Below, in pieces: positions 45,801 to 52,630 of a stretch of 64,000 nucleotides of DNA. A program made the position numbers and the translations under genes. The first letter of the stretch is position 1; the number at the start of each line of letters is the position of its first letter. Source of the DNA: Draconibacterium mangrovi_A (GTDB lineage Bacteria; Bacteroidota; Bacteroidia; Bacteroidales; Prolixibacteraceae); contig NZ_JBBIXN010000004.1 of assembly GCF_037646455.1 (NCBI RefSeq), forward strand, positions 475,690-539,689. The letters are read 5' to 3'. The notes under the pieces were generated by a model, which did not search any database, was not told where the DNA came from, and worked only from the letters and a program-made list of their open reading frames with translations.

Positions 45801-46182
45801 CGATCTGAAGCAATCGGTACAGAACGCTACCTACGAGCAAAAAGATCCGCTCTTGATTTATAAATTCGAATCGTTTAACCTGTTTAAAGTACTGATTGAT
45901 AAAGTAAATAAACAGGTGGTTTCAACACTTATGAAAGGTCAGATTCCGATTCAGAGTCCTGATCAGGTGCGCGAAGCAGAAACCCGTCGGAAAACGGATA
46001 TGAGTCGTTACAAAACTCAAAAATCAGAAGTTCCGGGTGCGGAAAATGCAATGGAAGGAGCGAATACTCAAACACAGGAGCGTTCGAAACCGCAACCGGT
46101 TACGGTGGAGAAAAGAGTGGGAAGAAATGAACCCTGTCCGTGTGGAAGCGGTAAAAAGTACAAACACTGTCACGGTAAATAA
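42871..46182 (+). CDS. secA: Preprotein translocase ATPase SecA
   Basis: A 1103-residue motor of the Sec pathway, of the long form usual in Bacteroidota. NBD1 has Walker A ATGEGKT (residues 192-198) and DEVDSVLVDDARTPLIISG. NBD2 has TNMAGRGTDIKL and QLRGRAGRQGDPG. The preprotein cross-linking and helical scaffold regions contain an extra acidic coiled stretch near residues 65-110. The C-terminal SEC-C zinc motif reads EPCPCGSGKKYKHCHG. Full length with a plausible promoter; lgt follows after 29 bases. Confidence 0.98.
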   Translation: MAFVTKILGKILGDKSERDIKEISPVIEKIKEEYKRIEQLSNDELRVESDKLRQIIAERVKSEEDEIAALKKEAEEVEIQDTEKIYERIDKLEEQIDDKLEEVLNEILPVAFSVVKETARRFAENEQVEVTANDFDKNLAASRDSINIKGDKALWSNTWLAGGSPVTWNMIHYDVQLIGGVVLHRGNIAEMATGEGKTLVATLPVFLNALTGKGVHVVTVNDYLAKRDAEWMGPIFEFHGLSVDCIDKHQPNSEARRKAYNASVTYGTNNEFGFDYLRDNMAINPEDLVQRKHQYAIVDEVDSVLVDDARTPLIISGPVPKGENQQFEELKSYVERLYKTQRDLVNKIFTDAKKLLNKPDATAEEKKEGGLLLLRAHKGLPKNKSIIKFLSEEGRKAILQKTENFYMQENSKNMHIVTDPLYFIIDEKQNSVELTDKGIDLISQGMEDSEFFVLPDMGSKMAELDNSELSPDKLQEEKDKLLQDYAVKSERVHTINQLFKAYTMFEKDVEYVVIDNKVKIVDEQTGRIMEGRRYSDGLHQAIEAKEQVKVEAATQTFATITLQNYFRMYHKLAGMTGTAETEAGEFWDIYELEVVVIPTNKPIVRDDRQDLVFKTKREKYNAVIDEIVNLHNAGRPILVGTTSVEISELLSRMLKIKGIKHNVLNAKLHAREAEIVAEAGQSGTVTIATNMAGRGTDIKLTPQVKEAGGLAIIGTERHDSRRVDRQLRGRAGRQGDPGSSQFYVSLEDDLMRLFGSDRISGVMDRLGLEEGEVIQHSMISKSIERAQKKVEENNFGIRKRLLEYDDVMNSQREVVYKKRRHALYGERLEVDILNMMYDSVEELVNQYHGSDQFEDFNMELMRLLSIDSPVDVEEFKKLNPTEISERIYEKMINGYNRKVDTIAKQAYPVIKNVYETKKEVYKNIVVPITDGKRMFQIICNLEKAYDNQGKELVKSYQKQIVLNTIDEGWKEQLREMDDLKQSVQNATYEQKDPLLIYKFESFNLFKVLIDKVNKQVVSTLMKGQIPIQSPDQVREAETRRKTDMSRYKTQKSEVPGAENAMEGANTQTQERSKPQPVTVEKRVGRNEPCPCGSGKKYKHCHGK

Positions 46183-46211
46183 TAACAAAAGCCCAATTAA
46201 ACGAAATTAGA

Positions 46212-47030
46212 ATGGTACCAATCCTGAATTTTATCCACTGGAGTGTTGATCCCGAAATTTTCCACATTGGTTCTTTATCGGTTCGCTGGTACGGACTTTT
46301 GTTCGCATCAGGTTTTCTGATCGGATATTACATTGGCGAGTACATGCTAAAATCAGAAAAAGTAAATCCCAAGTGGATTGACAGCCTTTTCTTTTACATG
46401 ATTATAGCCACAGTGGTGGGAGCAAGGCTTGGACACGTATTTTTTTACGGATGGGATTATTATTCGCAAAATCCGGGAGAGATCATAAAGGTGTGGCACG
46501 GAGGTTTGGCCAGTCATGGAGGAGCCATTGGTATTTTAGTGGCCTTGTACATTCATTCAAAACTGGTAACTAAAAGAACCATGCTTTGGACACTCGACAG
46601 GGTGGTCGTGCCTACAGCTTTGGTGGCAGCTTTTATACGTACCGGAAACCTTATGAACTCTGAGATTTACGGAGTTCAGACCAGTTTGCCCTGGGGATTT
46701 ATTTTTGAAAACAACGGAGAGACGGTACCAAAACACCCGACACAGATTTACGAAGCACTTTCCTACCTGCTGTCTTTTGGTATTTTAAGCTACTTATACT
46801 GGAAAACCAATTCAAAAAATCGTCCCGGTTTAATATTGGGAGCATTCTTTGTTTTGATATTCACTGCAAGGTTTTTTATTGAATTTATTAAAGAAGACCA
46901 AGAAGCGTTTGAAGCCGGTATGGCATTGAATATGGGGCAGTGGTTAAGTATCCCGTTTGTCCTTGGAGGGATATTTTTAATTATCAGGGCAATAAAAAAG
47001 CCTGAGGTAATATTCAACAACAGGTACTAA
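46212..47030 (+). CDS. lgt: Prolipoprotein diacylglyceryl transferase
   Basis: A 272-residue inner-membrane enzyme that attaches diacylglycerol to the lipobox Cys of prolipoproteins. Seven hydrophobic segments are present. Family marks are WYGLLFASGFLIGYYIG, GGLASHGGAIGI, the signature FIRTGNLMNSEIYG with its essential Arg and Asn, and HPTQIYEAL. It follows secA closely. Confidence 0.96.
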   Translation: MVPILNFIHWSVDPEIFHIGSLSVRWYGLLFASGFLIGYYIGEYMLKSEKVNPKWIDSLFFYMIIATVVGARLGHVFFYGWDYYSQNPGEIIKVWHGGLASHGGAIGILVALYIHSKLVTKRTMLWTLDRVVVPTALVAAFIRTGNLMNSEIYGVQTSLPWGFIFENNGETVPKHPTQIYEALSYLLSFGILSYLYWKTNSKNRPGLILGAFFVLIFTARFFIEFIKEDQEAFEAGMALNMGQWLSIPFVLGGIFLIIRAIKKPEVIFNNRY

Positions 47031-47066
47031 ATATTTGTTAATATTGGGTAAAATACCATTTGGTGT

Positions 47067-47097
47067 TTTGTTGGAGCTTTGAAAATGACTTATTTTG
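47067..47097 (+). promoter_or_regulatory. Promoter of the SlyD-like gene
   Basis: TTTG (47067-47070), 19-base spacer, TTATTTTG (47090-47097), one base from TAnnTTTG. The ATG at 47124 follows 26 bases later. Confidence 0.5.
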
Positions 47098-47123
47098 CAA
47101 TTTAAATACGAATAACAAGGATT

Positions 47124-47705
47124 ATGTTAGAGATAGGAAAATATAAAATGGTGACGTTGACGTACGATTTGCGTATCGACGACGAAAAAGGCGAGATGAT
47201 CGAGCAGGCAACAGTAGATAAACCGCTTCAATTTCTTTACGGAGCAGGAGTTATGCTGCCTAAATTCGAAACGCATTTGGCCGGATTGAAACAAGAGGAT
47301 CCTTTTCAAATTAAACTTCCGAAAGCCGACGCATACGGAGAGGTAAACAACGATGCAATCGTTGAATTGCCTAAAAGCGTATTTCTGGTGAACGGAGAAT
47401 TTGATAGCGAAATGATCAGTGTGGGAAACATGGTTCCTATGATGAGTAGTAATGGCCAGCGTATGAATGGTCTTGTTCTTGAAGTAACAAACGAAATTGT
47501 AAAAATGGACTTCAATCATCCTTTAGCAGGCGAAGATCTTTTCTTCTCCGGTAAAGTAATTGAAGTGCGTGAAGCATCTGATGAAGAAGTGGCCCAGATA
47601 CTTTCCGGCGGCGGAGGTGGATGTGGCTGCGGAAGCGGCGAAGATAACTGTAGCAGCGGCTCTTGTGGAACCGAAAGTGGCGGCAGTTGTGGTTGTGGAT
47701 GCTAA
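47124..47705 (+). CDS. slyD: SlyD-type FKBP peptidyl-prolyl isomerase with Cys-rich tail
   Basis: A 193-residue cytoplasmic foldase. The FKBP domain with its IF insert is clear (YDLRIDDEKGEMIEQA, LQFLYGAGVMLPKFETHLAGL, DAYGEV, VLEVTNEIVKMDFNHPLAGEDLFFSGKV). The C-terminal tail (about residues 162-193) is almost only Gly, Ser and Cys, with seven Cys and no His, where E. coli SlyD has a His-rich nickel tail. A soft-metal-binding role is likely. A strong terminator follows. Confidence 0.92.
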   Translation: MLEIGKYKMVTLTYDLRIDDEKGEMIEQATVDKPLQFLYGAGVMLPKFETHLAGLKQEDPFQIKLPKADAYGEVNNDAIVELPKSVFLVNGEFDSEMISVGNMVPMMSSNGQRMNGLVLEVTNEIVKMDFNHPLAGEDLFFSGKVIEVREASDEEVAQILSGGGGGCGCGSGEDNCSSGSCGTESGGSCGCGC

Positions 47706-47740
47706 TTTAGTTTTAAATATTAGTTCAATTTAATATCTTT

Positions 47741-47773
47741 AACCCTGTTTTCTTAAAAGAAGACAGGGTTTTT
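47741..47773 (+). terminator. Terminator after the SlyD-like gene
   Basis: AACCCTGTTTTCTT (47741-47754) pairs with GAAGACAGGGTT (47759-47770) with one G-T pair, followed by T5. It ends only eight bases before the aroC ATG at 47781, so aroC expression must come from read-through or a promoter overlapping the hairpin. Confidence 0.8.
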
Positions 47774-47780
47774 CACTTCT

Positions 47781-48854
47781 ATGAATACATTCGGAAATAT
47801 TTTTAGGCTTACATCATTTGGTGAATCTCATGGCAGAGGCATTGGTGGAATCATCGATGGTTGTCCCGCCGGACTGAAAATTGATGTAGATCTCATCCAG
47901 AAAGACTTGTCGCGGAGAAAGCCCGGTCAATCGAAAATTACCACACAACGAAAAGAGGCTGATCAGGTTGAATTTCTTTCGGGCATTTTCGAGGGAAAAA
48001 CACAGGGAACTCCAATCGCATTTGCTATCTGGAACAAAGATCAGCACTCGAAAGATTATAATAACCTCAAAGATATTTATCGTCCGTCGCACGCCGATTA
48101 TACCTACATTCAAAAATACGGTACCCGCGATCATCGTGGAGGAGGCCGATCTTCGGCACGCGAAACCATTGCCAGGGTAGTAGCCGGTGCTATTGCAAAA
48201 CAATTACTGGCTCAGGTTGGAGTCGATATTCAGGCTTTTGTTTCGCAGGTTGGCGAAATCGAACTGAAAAAATCGTACCTCGAACTCGACCTGTCGAAAA
48301 CCGAAGATACCATCGTTCGTTGCCCCGATCCTGAAACCGCTGAGCTAATGATCGAACGCATTGTTAAAGCAGGAAAAGACCACGATACTGTAGGTGGTGT
48401 TATTACCGGTGTGGCAAAAGGAATACCTGCAGGTTGGGGCGAACCCGTATTCAATAAGCTTCATGCCGATCTTGGTTTTGCCATGCTCGGAATTAATGCC
48501 GTAAAAGGTTTTGAATACGGATCAGGATTTTCAGGAACCAAATTAAGTGGTTCTGAACACAACGATGTATTTATCAATACCGATAAAGGCGTACGTACAA
48601 AAACCAACAATTCGGGAGGTATACAGGGTGGAATTTCAAATGGCGAAGATATTTATTTCAAAGTCGCATTTAAACCCATCGCTACTTTGTTAAAAGAACA
48701 ACAAACCGTTGATAAGGAAAATAAAGAAGTCACCATAAATCCTAAAGGAAGGCACGATCCGTGTGTGTTGCCAAGAGCAGTACCGATTGTTGAGGCTATG
48801 GCCGCGCTGGTACTTGCCGATCACTATCTATTAAATAAAATTAACTCGAAATAA
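47781..48854 (+). CDS. aroC: Chorismate synthase
   Basis: A 357-residue enzyme that makes chorismate from EPSP using reduced FMN, the last step of the shikimate pathway. Signatures: FGESHGRGIGGIIDGCPAG at the N terminus, RDHRGGGRSSARETIARV in the middle, and TNNSGGIQGGISNGEDI and RHDPCVLPRAVPIVEAM near the end. Full length. A DUF134 gene follows two bases after the stop, implying co-transcription. Confidence 0.98.
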   Translation: MNTFGNIFRLTSFGESHGRGIGGIIDGCPAGLKIDVDLIQKDLSRRKPGQSKITTQRKEADQVEFLSGIFEGKTQGTPIAFAIWNKDQHSKDYNNLKDIYRPSHADYTYIQKYGTRDHRGGGRSSARETIARVVAGAIAKQLLAQVGVDIQAFVSQVGEIELKKSYLELDLSKTEDTIVRCPDPETAELMIERIVKAGKDHDTVGGVITGVAKGIPAGWGEPVFNKLHADLGFAMLGINAVKGFEYGSGFSGTKLSGSEHNDVFINTDKGVRTKTNNSGGIQGGISNGEDIYFKVAFKPIATLLKEQQTVDKENKEVTINPKGRHDPCVLPRAVPIVEAMAALVLADHYLLNKINSK

Positions 48855-48856
48855 TT

Positions 48857-49270
48857 ATGCCCAGAAGAAAAAGAAACAGAAGAATTCAGGTTCCTCCGGT
48901 AATTAAAGGGATGTCAGTTTTTGGCGTACGCGGCCGAAAATCGAATGAAGTAATCCTTTTATTAGAGGAGTACGAAGCCATAAGGTTGCTCGACTATCAA
49001 CACCTGACTCAGGAAGAAGCTGCGGTATACATGGATGTCTCACGTCCTACGCTTACCCGGATTTACGAAGAAGCCCGAAAAAAAGTGGCGACCGCCTTTG
49101 TTGAAGGTAGAGACCTCATTTTCAGAGGTGGCGATATTTATTTCGATAAAAACTGGTACAAATGCAACGGATGCAAAGCCAGTTTCAGCGATTATGACGA
49201 AAAAGTAGAAGCCTGTCCGGTTTGTGCTTCGAAGGATGTGATGTCGTTAAATGATTACTTTTCTGAATAA
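48857..49270 (+). CDS. DUF134 family DNA-binding protein
   Basis: A 137-residue protein with a basic N terminus (PRRKRNRRIQ) and a sigma-like helix-turn-helix (LTQEEAAVYMDVSRPTLTRIYEEARKKVATA). A C-terminal zinc ribbon follows (CNGCKASFSDYDEKVEACPVC, which is split by spacing CxxC..CxxC). Family members are presumed transcription regulators. It overlaps functionally with nothing obvious in aroC, but the two-base gap makes an operon likely. Confidence 0.9.
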   Translation: MPRRKRNRRIQVPPVIKGMSVFGVRGRKSNEVILLLEEYEAIRLLDYQHLTQEEAAVYMDVSRPTLTRIYEEARKKVATAFVEGRDLIFRGGDIYFDKNWYKCNGCKASFSDYDEKVEACPVCASKDVMSLNDYFSE

Positions 49271-49276
49271 AAGAAA

Positions 49277-49300
49277 ACCTCCGGCTCAATAGCCGGAGGT
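49277..49300 (-). terminator. Strong hairpin after the DUF134 gene
   Basis: ACCTCCGGCT (49277-49286) and AGCCGGAGGT (49291-49300) form a perfect 10-bp stem with loop CAAT. The T-rich tract is on the minus-strand side (opposite AAAAGAAAA, 49269-49276). On the plus strand the hairpin lacks a T-run but may still stop or stabilise the aroC-DUF134 transcript. Confidence 0.6.
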
Positions 49301-49329
49301 ACCCAATTAAGTTGTGATAAAACCAGAGC

Positions 49330-49343
49330 CCTAGTACACTAGG
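49330..49343. promoter_or_regulatory. Small palindrome CCTAGT-AC-ACTAGG
   Basis: Perfect 6-bp arms with a two-base centre in the about 300-base gap before the PepSY gene. It could be an operator; nothing confirms it. The rest of the gap is AT-rich without a gene. Confidence 0.25.
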
Positions 49344-49536
49344 ATTAATGCAATTTACGGCGAAAACGGTATTCAAGTCAAGTCAAAAAGCCTTCATTAA
49401 CAAATATTTAATCCTCCAAAAATCAAAGTATCTTTCAAAATGCCTGTTATAACTGGCTTGCATTAATTTTATTTCAGACAAGAAAGTCTTATTTTTTTTA
49501 TTAACCAATAGTATTTTCTCAACAAAGTTTATCATA

Positions 49537-49544
49537 TATATTTG
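49537..49544 (+). promoter_or_regulatory. -7 promoter element of the PepSY-like gene
   Basis: TATATTTG matches TAnnTTTG, 22 bases before the ATG at 49567. No clear -33 element. Confidence 0.45.
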
Positions 49545-49566
49545 TGCGTTAAACTAAAGTAATGTT

Positions 49567-50118
49567 ATGAAGGTCCGCAAATTGCTACGAATACTACACC
49601 GCGATTTTGGTTATTTTATTGTTGGAATGACCATTGTTTACGCCCTTTCCGGAATATTCCTGAACCACAGGCACGACTTTAATCCCGACTATAAAATTTA
49701 TACCGCTGAATTTATTGTACAAAAAGGGAATGCCGTCGATTTCGATGAGAATAGAATACGATCTATTTTTAATGAACTTGAATACGATCTAACTTACAAA
49801 AAACACTACATCAGTAACGAAGGTTTTGTGCGTGTTTTTATCGAAAATGGAGAAGCAGTGATCGATCCGGTAAAAGGAGAAGGCGTTTTTCGATATTTAG
49901 AACCGCGGCCGCTGATCTTCGAAATGAACAAACTACATAAAGCCACTTTAGGTACCACCTGGAAATGGGTGAGCGATATTATGGCCGTAATCCTTTTGCT
50001 AGTGGCCATAACCGGAATTTTTCTATTGAAAGGAAAACGCAGCTTTATGCGTTGGGGCTGGTGGTTGATGATTGCAGGTTTTATTGTACCTTTGGTTTTT
50101 GCTTTGTTATTCATCTAA
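49567..50118 (+). CDS. PepSY-associated membrane protein
   Basis: A 183-residue protein of the PepSY-TM helix type. The first helix (about residues 13-32, HRDFGYFIVGMTIVYALSGIFLNH) is followed by a periplasmic domain (about 33-128) and two C-terminal helices (about 135-153 and 159-181). Such proteins occur with iron-reductase and copper or siderophore systems; a redox or metal role is possible. It is co-transcribed with the lipoprotein starting 17 bases downstream. Confidence 0.82.
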   Translation: MKVRKLLRILHRDFGYFIVGMTIVYALSGIFLNHRHDFNPDYKIYTAEFIVQKGNAVDFDENRIRSIFNELEYDLTYKKHYISNEGFVRVFIENGEAVIDPVKGEGVFRYLEPRPLIFEMNKLHKATLGTTWKWVSDIMAVILLLVAITGIFLLKGKRSFMRWGWWLMIAGFIVPLVFALLFI

Positions 50119-50135
50119 CCTTTAAATTTCTAGAT

Positions 50136-50630
50136 ATGAAAAAAATTGCATTATTAAGCTTCTTGATGGTATTCCTGTTTTCGTGTGGACAACAGGCCAA
50201 GAAGTCGGAAACAAAATCGGAAGACACACCTAAAGAGGTCGTGGTAATGAGCGTCGATCAGGTGTTGGAACAAGCTTCGGATCTGGCTGAGAAGGAAATT
50301 GCTGTGAAAGGAACAGTCATGCATGTTTGTCAGCAAGGCGGACAGCGTTGTTTTCTGATGGGAAGTAACGAAGATATTACTATCCGGGTTGAAGCGGGTG
50401 AAAAAATTGGAGCATTTTCACAGGAACAAATGGGTAGCGAATTGGAAATCACCGGCGTGCTAAAAGAAGTACTTACCGATGCTGATGCTCACAATCCGGG
50501 TGCAGAACACGGTGAGGCAGAACACGAAGAGGATGCTGAAACACAGGATGCACACAAAGTTCTGGCTGAAAACCAGGCGGCTGCCGAACGTGTATTCTTT
50601 ATCGAAGGAGTTACAGTTAAAGAATTGTAG
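50136..50630 (+). CDS. Lipoprotein with OB-fold-like domain
   Basis: A 164-residue lipoprotein from the ATG at 50136 (lipobox ..VFLFSC, Cys17). A longer in-frame opening from 49965 overlaps the PepSY gene and lacks a signal, so it is rejected. Residues about 40-115 look like a tRNA_anti-like/OB fold (VLEQASDLAEKEIAVKGTVMHVCQQGGQRCFLMGSNEDITIRV). A His/Glu-rich linker follows (AEHGEAEHEEDAETQDAH) that could bind metal. It forms a unit with the PepSY-like gene. Confidence 0.82.
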   Translation: MKKIALLSFLMVFLFSCGQQAKKSETKSEDTPKEVVVMSVDQVLEQASDLAEKEIAVKGTVMHVCQQGGQRCFLMGSNEDITIRVEAGEKIGAFSQEQMGSELEITGVLKEVLTDADAHNPGAEHGEAEHEEDAETQDAHKVLAENQAAAERVFFIEGVTVKEL

Positions 50631-50653
50631 ATATCACAAGTACGATAGGAGGG

Positions 50654-50682
50654 GGAGAACAAATTATTGTTCTCCTTTTTTT
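50654..50682. terminator. Bidirectional terminator overlapping the msrB stop codon
   Basis: GGAGAACAA (50654-50662) and TTGTTCTCC (50667-50675) form a perfect 9-bp stem with loop ATTA, followed by T7 on the plus strand. The minus strand has only a short T-run. The msrB stop codon (50666-50664) lies in the loop, so the hairpin includes the last codons of msrB. Confidence 0.85.
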
Positions 50683-51140
50683 GTGTCTTCTGCTGGTATA
50701 AATTCTATCGAAACTGAATTTACACAGTGCCGGGTATCTTTATCGGTAAATCCTTCGCCATAAAAGACATGCCCGAGATGACCTCCGCAATTGGCACAGG
50801 TAATTTCTGTTCTACGCCCATCGGCATCCACCGATTTAAGCACTGCACCTTCAATTTCATCGTCGAAACTTGGCCAGCCACAATGCGCATCGAATTTATC
50901 TGATGAGCGGTAAAGCGGCGCCCTACATTGTTTACACACATAAGTACCTTCCCCTTTAAAATCATAATATTTTCCTGTAAAAGGACGTTCGGTACCTTTT
51001 TCTATAATTACGTAATGTTCAAATTCGGTAAGTTGCTTATAATTCATTTCTTTTTCTTTCTTTGTTTTTTGCTGCTGTTCGTTCTGTGCACTCAAACTGA
51101 ATGCAAAAAATACCAGTATGCCTAAAAATATTGTTTTCAT
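50664..51140 (-). CDS. msrB: Peptide methionine-(R)-S-oxide reductase MsrB, secreted
   Basis: A 158-residue enzyme that reduces methionine-R-sulfoxide in oxidised proteins. The ATG at 51140 gives a signal peptide (MKTIFLGILVFFAFSLSAQ); a longer opening to 51200 does not. Zinc ligands are CKQC and CANC, with GWPSF, GGHLGHVF and the catalytic Cys in RHCVNSVSIEF. Because it is exported, it should repair periplasmic or envelope proteins. Confidence 0.95.
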   Translation of the reverse strand: MKTIFLGILVFFAFSLSAQNEQQQKTKKEKEMNYKQLTEFEHYVIIEKGTERPFTGKYYDFKGEGTYVCKQCRAPLYRSSDKFDAHCGWPSFDDEIEGAVLKSVDADGRRTEITCANCGGHLGHVFYGEGFTDKDTRHCVNSVSIEFIPAEDTKKGEQ

Positions 51141-51225
51141 ACTACTTAAACACTTTTGACGGTGGTCTGGTTTAATACATTTTTGTTGAAAGAAACACAA
51201 ATATTTTTAGCGATCTTTACGCACT

Positions 51226-51909
51226 ATGGAACTTGAAATACGATATCAGGATGAGCATTTGATTGCGGTGAACAAACCGGTTGATCTGCCTGTGCATAAA
51301 AACGATTTTATGCCCAACGATGCGGCCTATTTAACGAAGTTGGTTGGCGACATGACCGGAAAGTGGATCTACAATGTTCACCGGCTCGATTCAAAAACGT
51401 CGGGTATAATTGTGCTTGCATTTTCTTCTGAGGTGGCACACGAAATGGCTTTGTTATTCGAACGCAAGGAAATCACAAAAACATACCATGCAATTGTTCA
51501 GGGAAATCCCGGCAGTGGTGTTTTCGATAGAAAGGTAGTGGTAAAAAAGAAATCGAAATTCAAAAAACCAGCCATCACTCGTTTCGAAACTTTACAAACT
51601 GTTTCATCATCTCATTCCTATAAAGATAAGGAGGAAGTTCAGCTGAGCCTGGTAAAAGTAATGCCTGAAACCGGTCGCTGGCACCAGATCAGGCAGCATT
51701 TTGCACACCACCACCACGATATATTAGGCGATACACACCACGGTGATTTTACCTTAAATAAACTGGTAAGCGCCGATACTGGCGTCCGACGCTTATTTTT
51801 GCATGCGAGCTCTCTCGAATTTAAACATCCGGTTACGAAAGAGCAGATTATTTTCGAAGCAGAACTTCCGCTGGAATTTTCTACAGTATTGGATCATTAC
51901 GGAGTGTAG
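51226..51909 (+). CDS. truC: tRNA pseudouridine synthase C (RluA family)
   Basis: A 227-residue pseudouridine synthase. The catalytic motif HRLDSKTSG places the nucleophile at D55. Other marks are AVNKPVDLPVHKN, TKTYHAIVQG, and RWHQIRQHFAHHHHDILGDTHHG near the C terminus. Short RluA members without an S4 domain are TruC, which modifies U65 of tRNA. RluA-type rRNA activity is the alternative. Confidence 0.9.
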   Translation: MELEIRYQDEHLIAVNKPVDLPVHKNDFMPNDAAYLTKLVGDMTGKWIYNVHRLDSKTSGIIVLAFSSEVAHEMALLFERKEITKTYHAIVQGNPGSGVFDRKVVVKKKSKFKKPAITRFETLQTVSSSHSYKDKEEVQLSLVKVMPETGRWHQIRQHFAHHHHDILGDTHHGDFTLNKLVSADTGVRRLFLHASSLEFKHPVTKEQIIFEAELPLEFSTVLDHYGV

Positions 51910-52032
51910 TCCTCTTTCATCTGCTCATTGAGCCTATTTGTCGAATAAATTGCATTCATTTTCAGAATACTCAGAAATTTGAGGTAACGAATTGTACGCT
52001 GGTGCGTCATAATGAAAACAAATTTTCGAGTT

Positions 52033-52539
52033 ATGAAAAAATATGCATTTCTCCTCGTTGTCTTAATTGTGGTTTTAACTTCCTGCAGTTACGAACCCGG
52101 TGTTTCTGAAGCTTACAATAAATATCGTTTTAAAGATGGCGTTGTTACGGTTTCCGTTCCGGGCTGGTTGATTCATCTCGCAGCAGGATTTACCGAACTG
52201 GATGAGACCGAACGTGAATTGCTTGAAAGTATTGATAAAGTAAAAGTGATTGCCGTTGATGATGACGAATTAAACCGGCGTATCGATCTTCATGAAGAAT
52301 TTTATCAGCAAATTCATGACAGAAAAGAATATGAAGAATTGCTGGTTGTTCGCGATGAAGATGAGAGCGTGACTATATTCGGAATCATGGACGATGAAAG
52401 CGTAATCAGGGAAATGTTGATTTTGGTAGGAGGCGATGATAATGCAATGGTTTATATCAAAGGAGAAATCAGGCCGGAGATTCTGAATGATAAAATCGAC
52501 CTGACCAATCCGGACCGGTTTTTAAGTCTGAATTTTTGA
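52033..52539 (+). CDS. DUF4252-like lipoprotein
   Basis: A 168-residue lipoprotein from ATG 52033 (an ATG at 52012 adds seven residues), lipobox ..VVLTSC. The mature protein is a small alpha/beta domain with an acidic middle, matching DUF4252 proteins of Bacteroidota (SIDKVKVIAVDDDELN.., YEELLVVRDEDESVTIFGIMDDESVIREMLILVGGDDNAMVYIKG). Function unknown; related genes sometimes sit next to sigma factor operons, which is not the case here. A long perfect terminator follows. Confidence 0.82.
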   Translation: MKKYAFLLVVLIVVLTSCSYEPGVSEAYNKYRFKDGVVTVSVPGWLIHLAAGFTELDETERELLESIDKVKVIAVDDDELNRRIDLHEEFYQQIHDRKEYEELLVVRDEDESVTIFGIMDDESVIREMLILVGGDDNAMVYIKGEIRPEILNDKIDLTNPDRFLSLNF

Positions 52540-52563
52540 TCGTAATTCAATAATAGATAAACT

Positions 52564-52600
52564 AAAACCCGGAATATTTATAGGAAATATTCCGGGTTTT
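52564..52600. terminator. Perfect 16-bp bidirectional terminator
   Basis: AAAACCCGGAATATTT (52564-52579) and AAATATTCCGGGTTTT (52585-52600) pair perfectly around a 5-base loop. It serves the lipoprotein gene on the plus strand and the sulfatase on the minus strand, which ends 30 bases away. Confidence 0.9.
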
Positions 52601-52630
52601 ATTATGCTGTGAATATTCTATTCTTCCGTA

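Noticed and set aside
49965..50135. N-terminal extension of the lipoprotein gene into the PepSY gene
   Set aside because: It overlaps a well-supported gene in another frame, while ATG 50136 gives a textbook lipoprotein signal.
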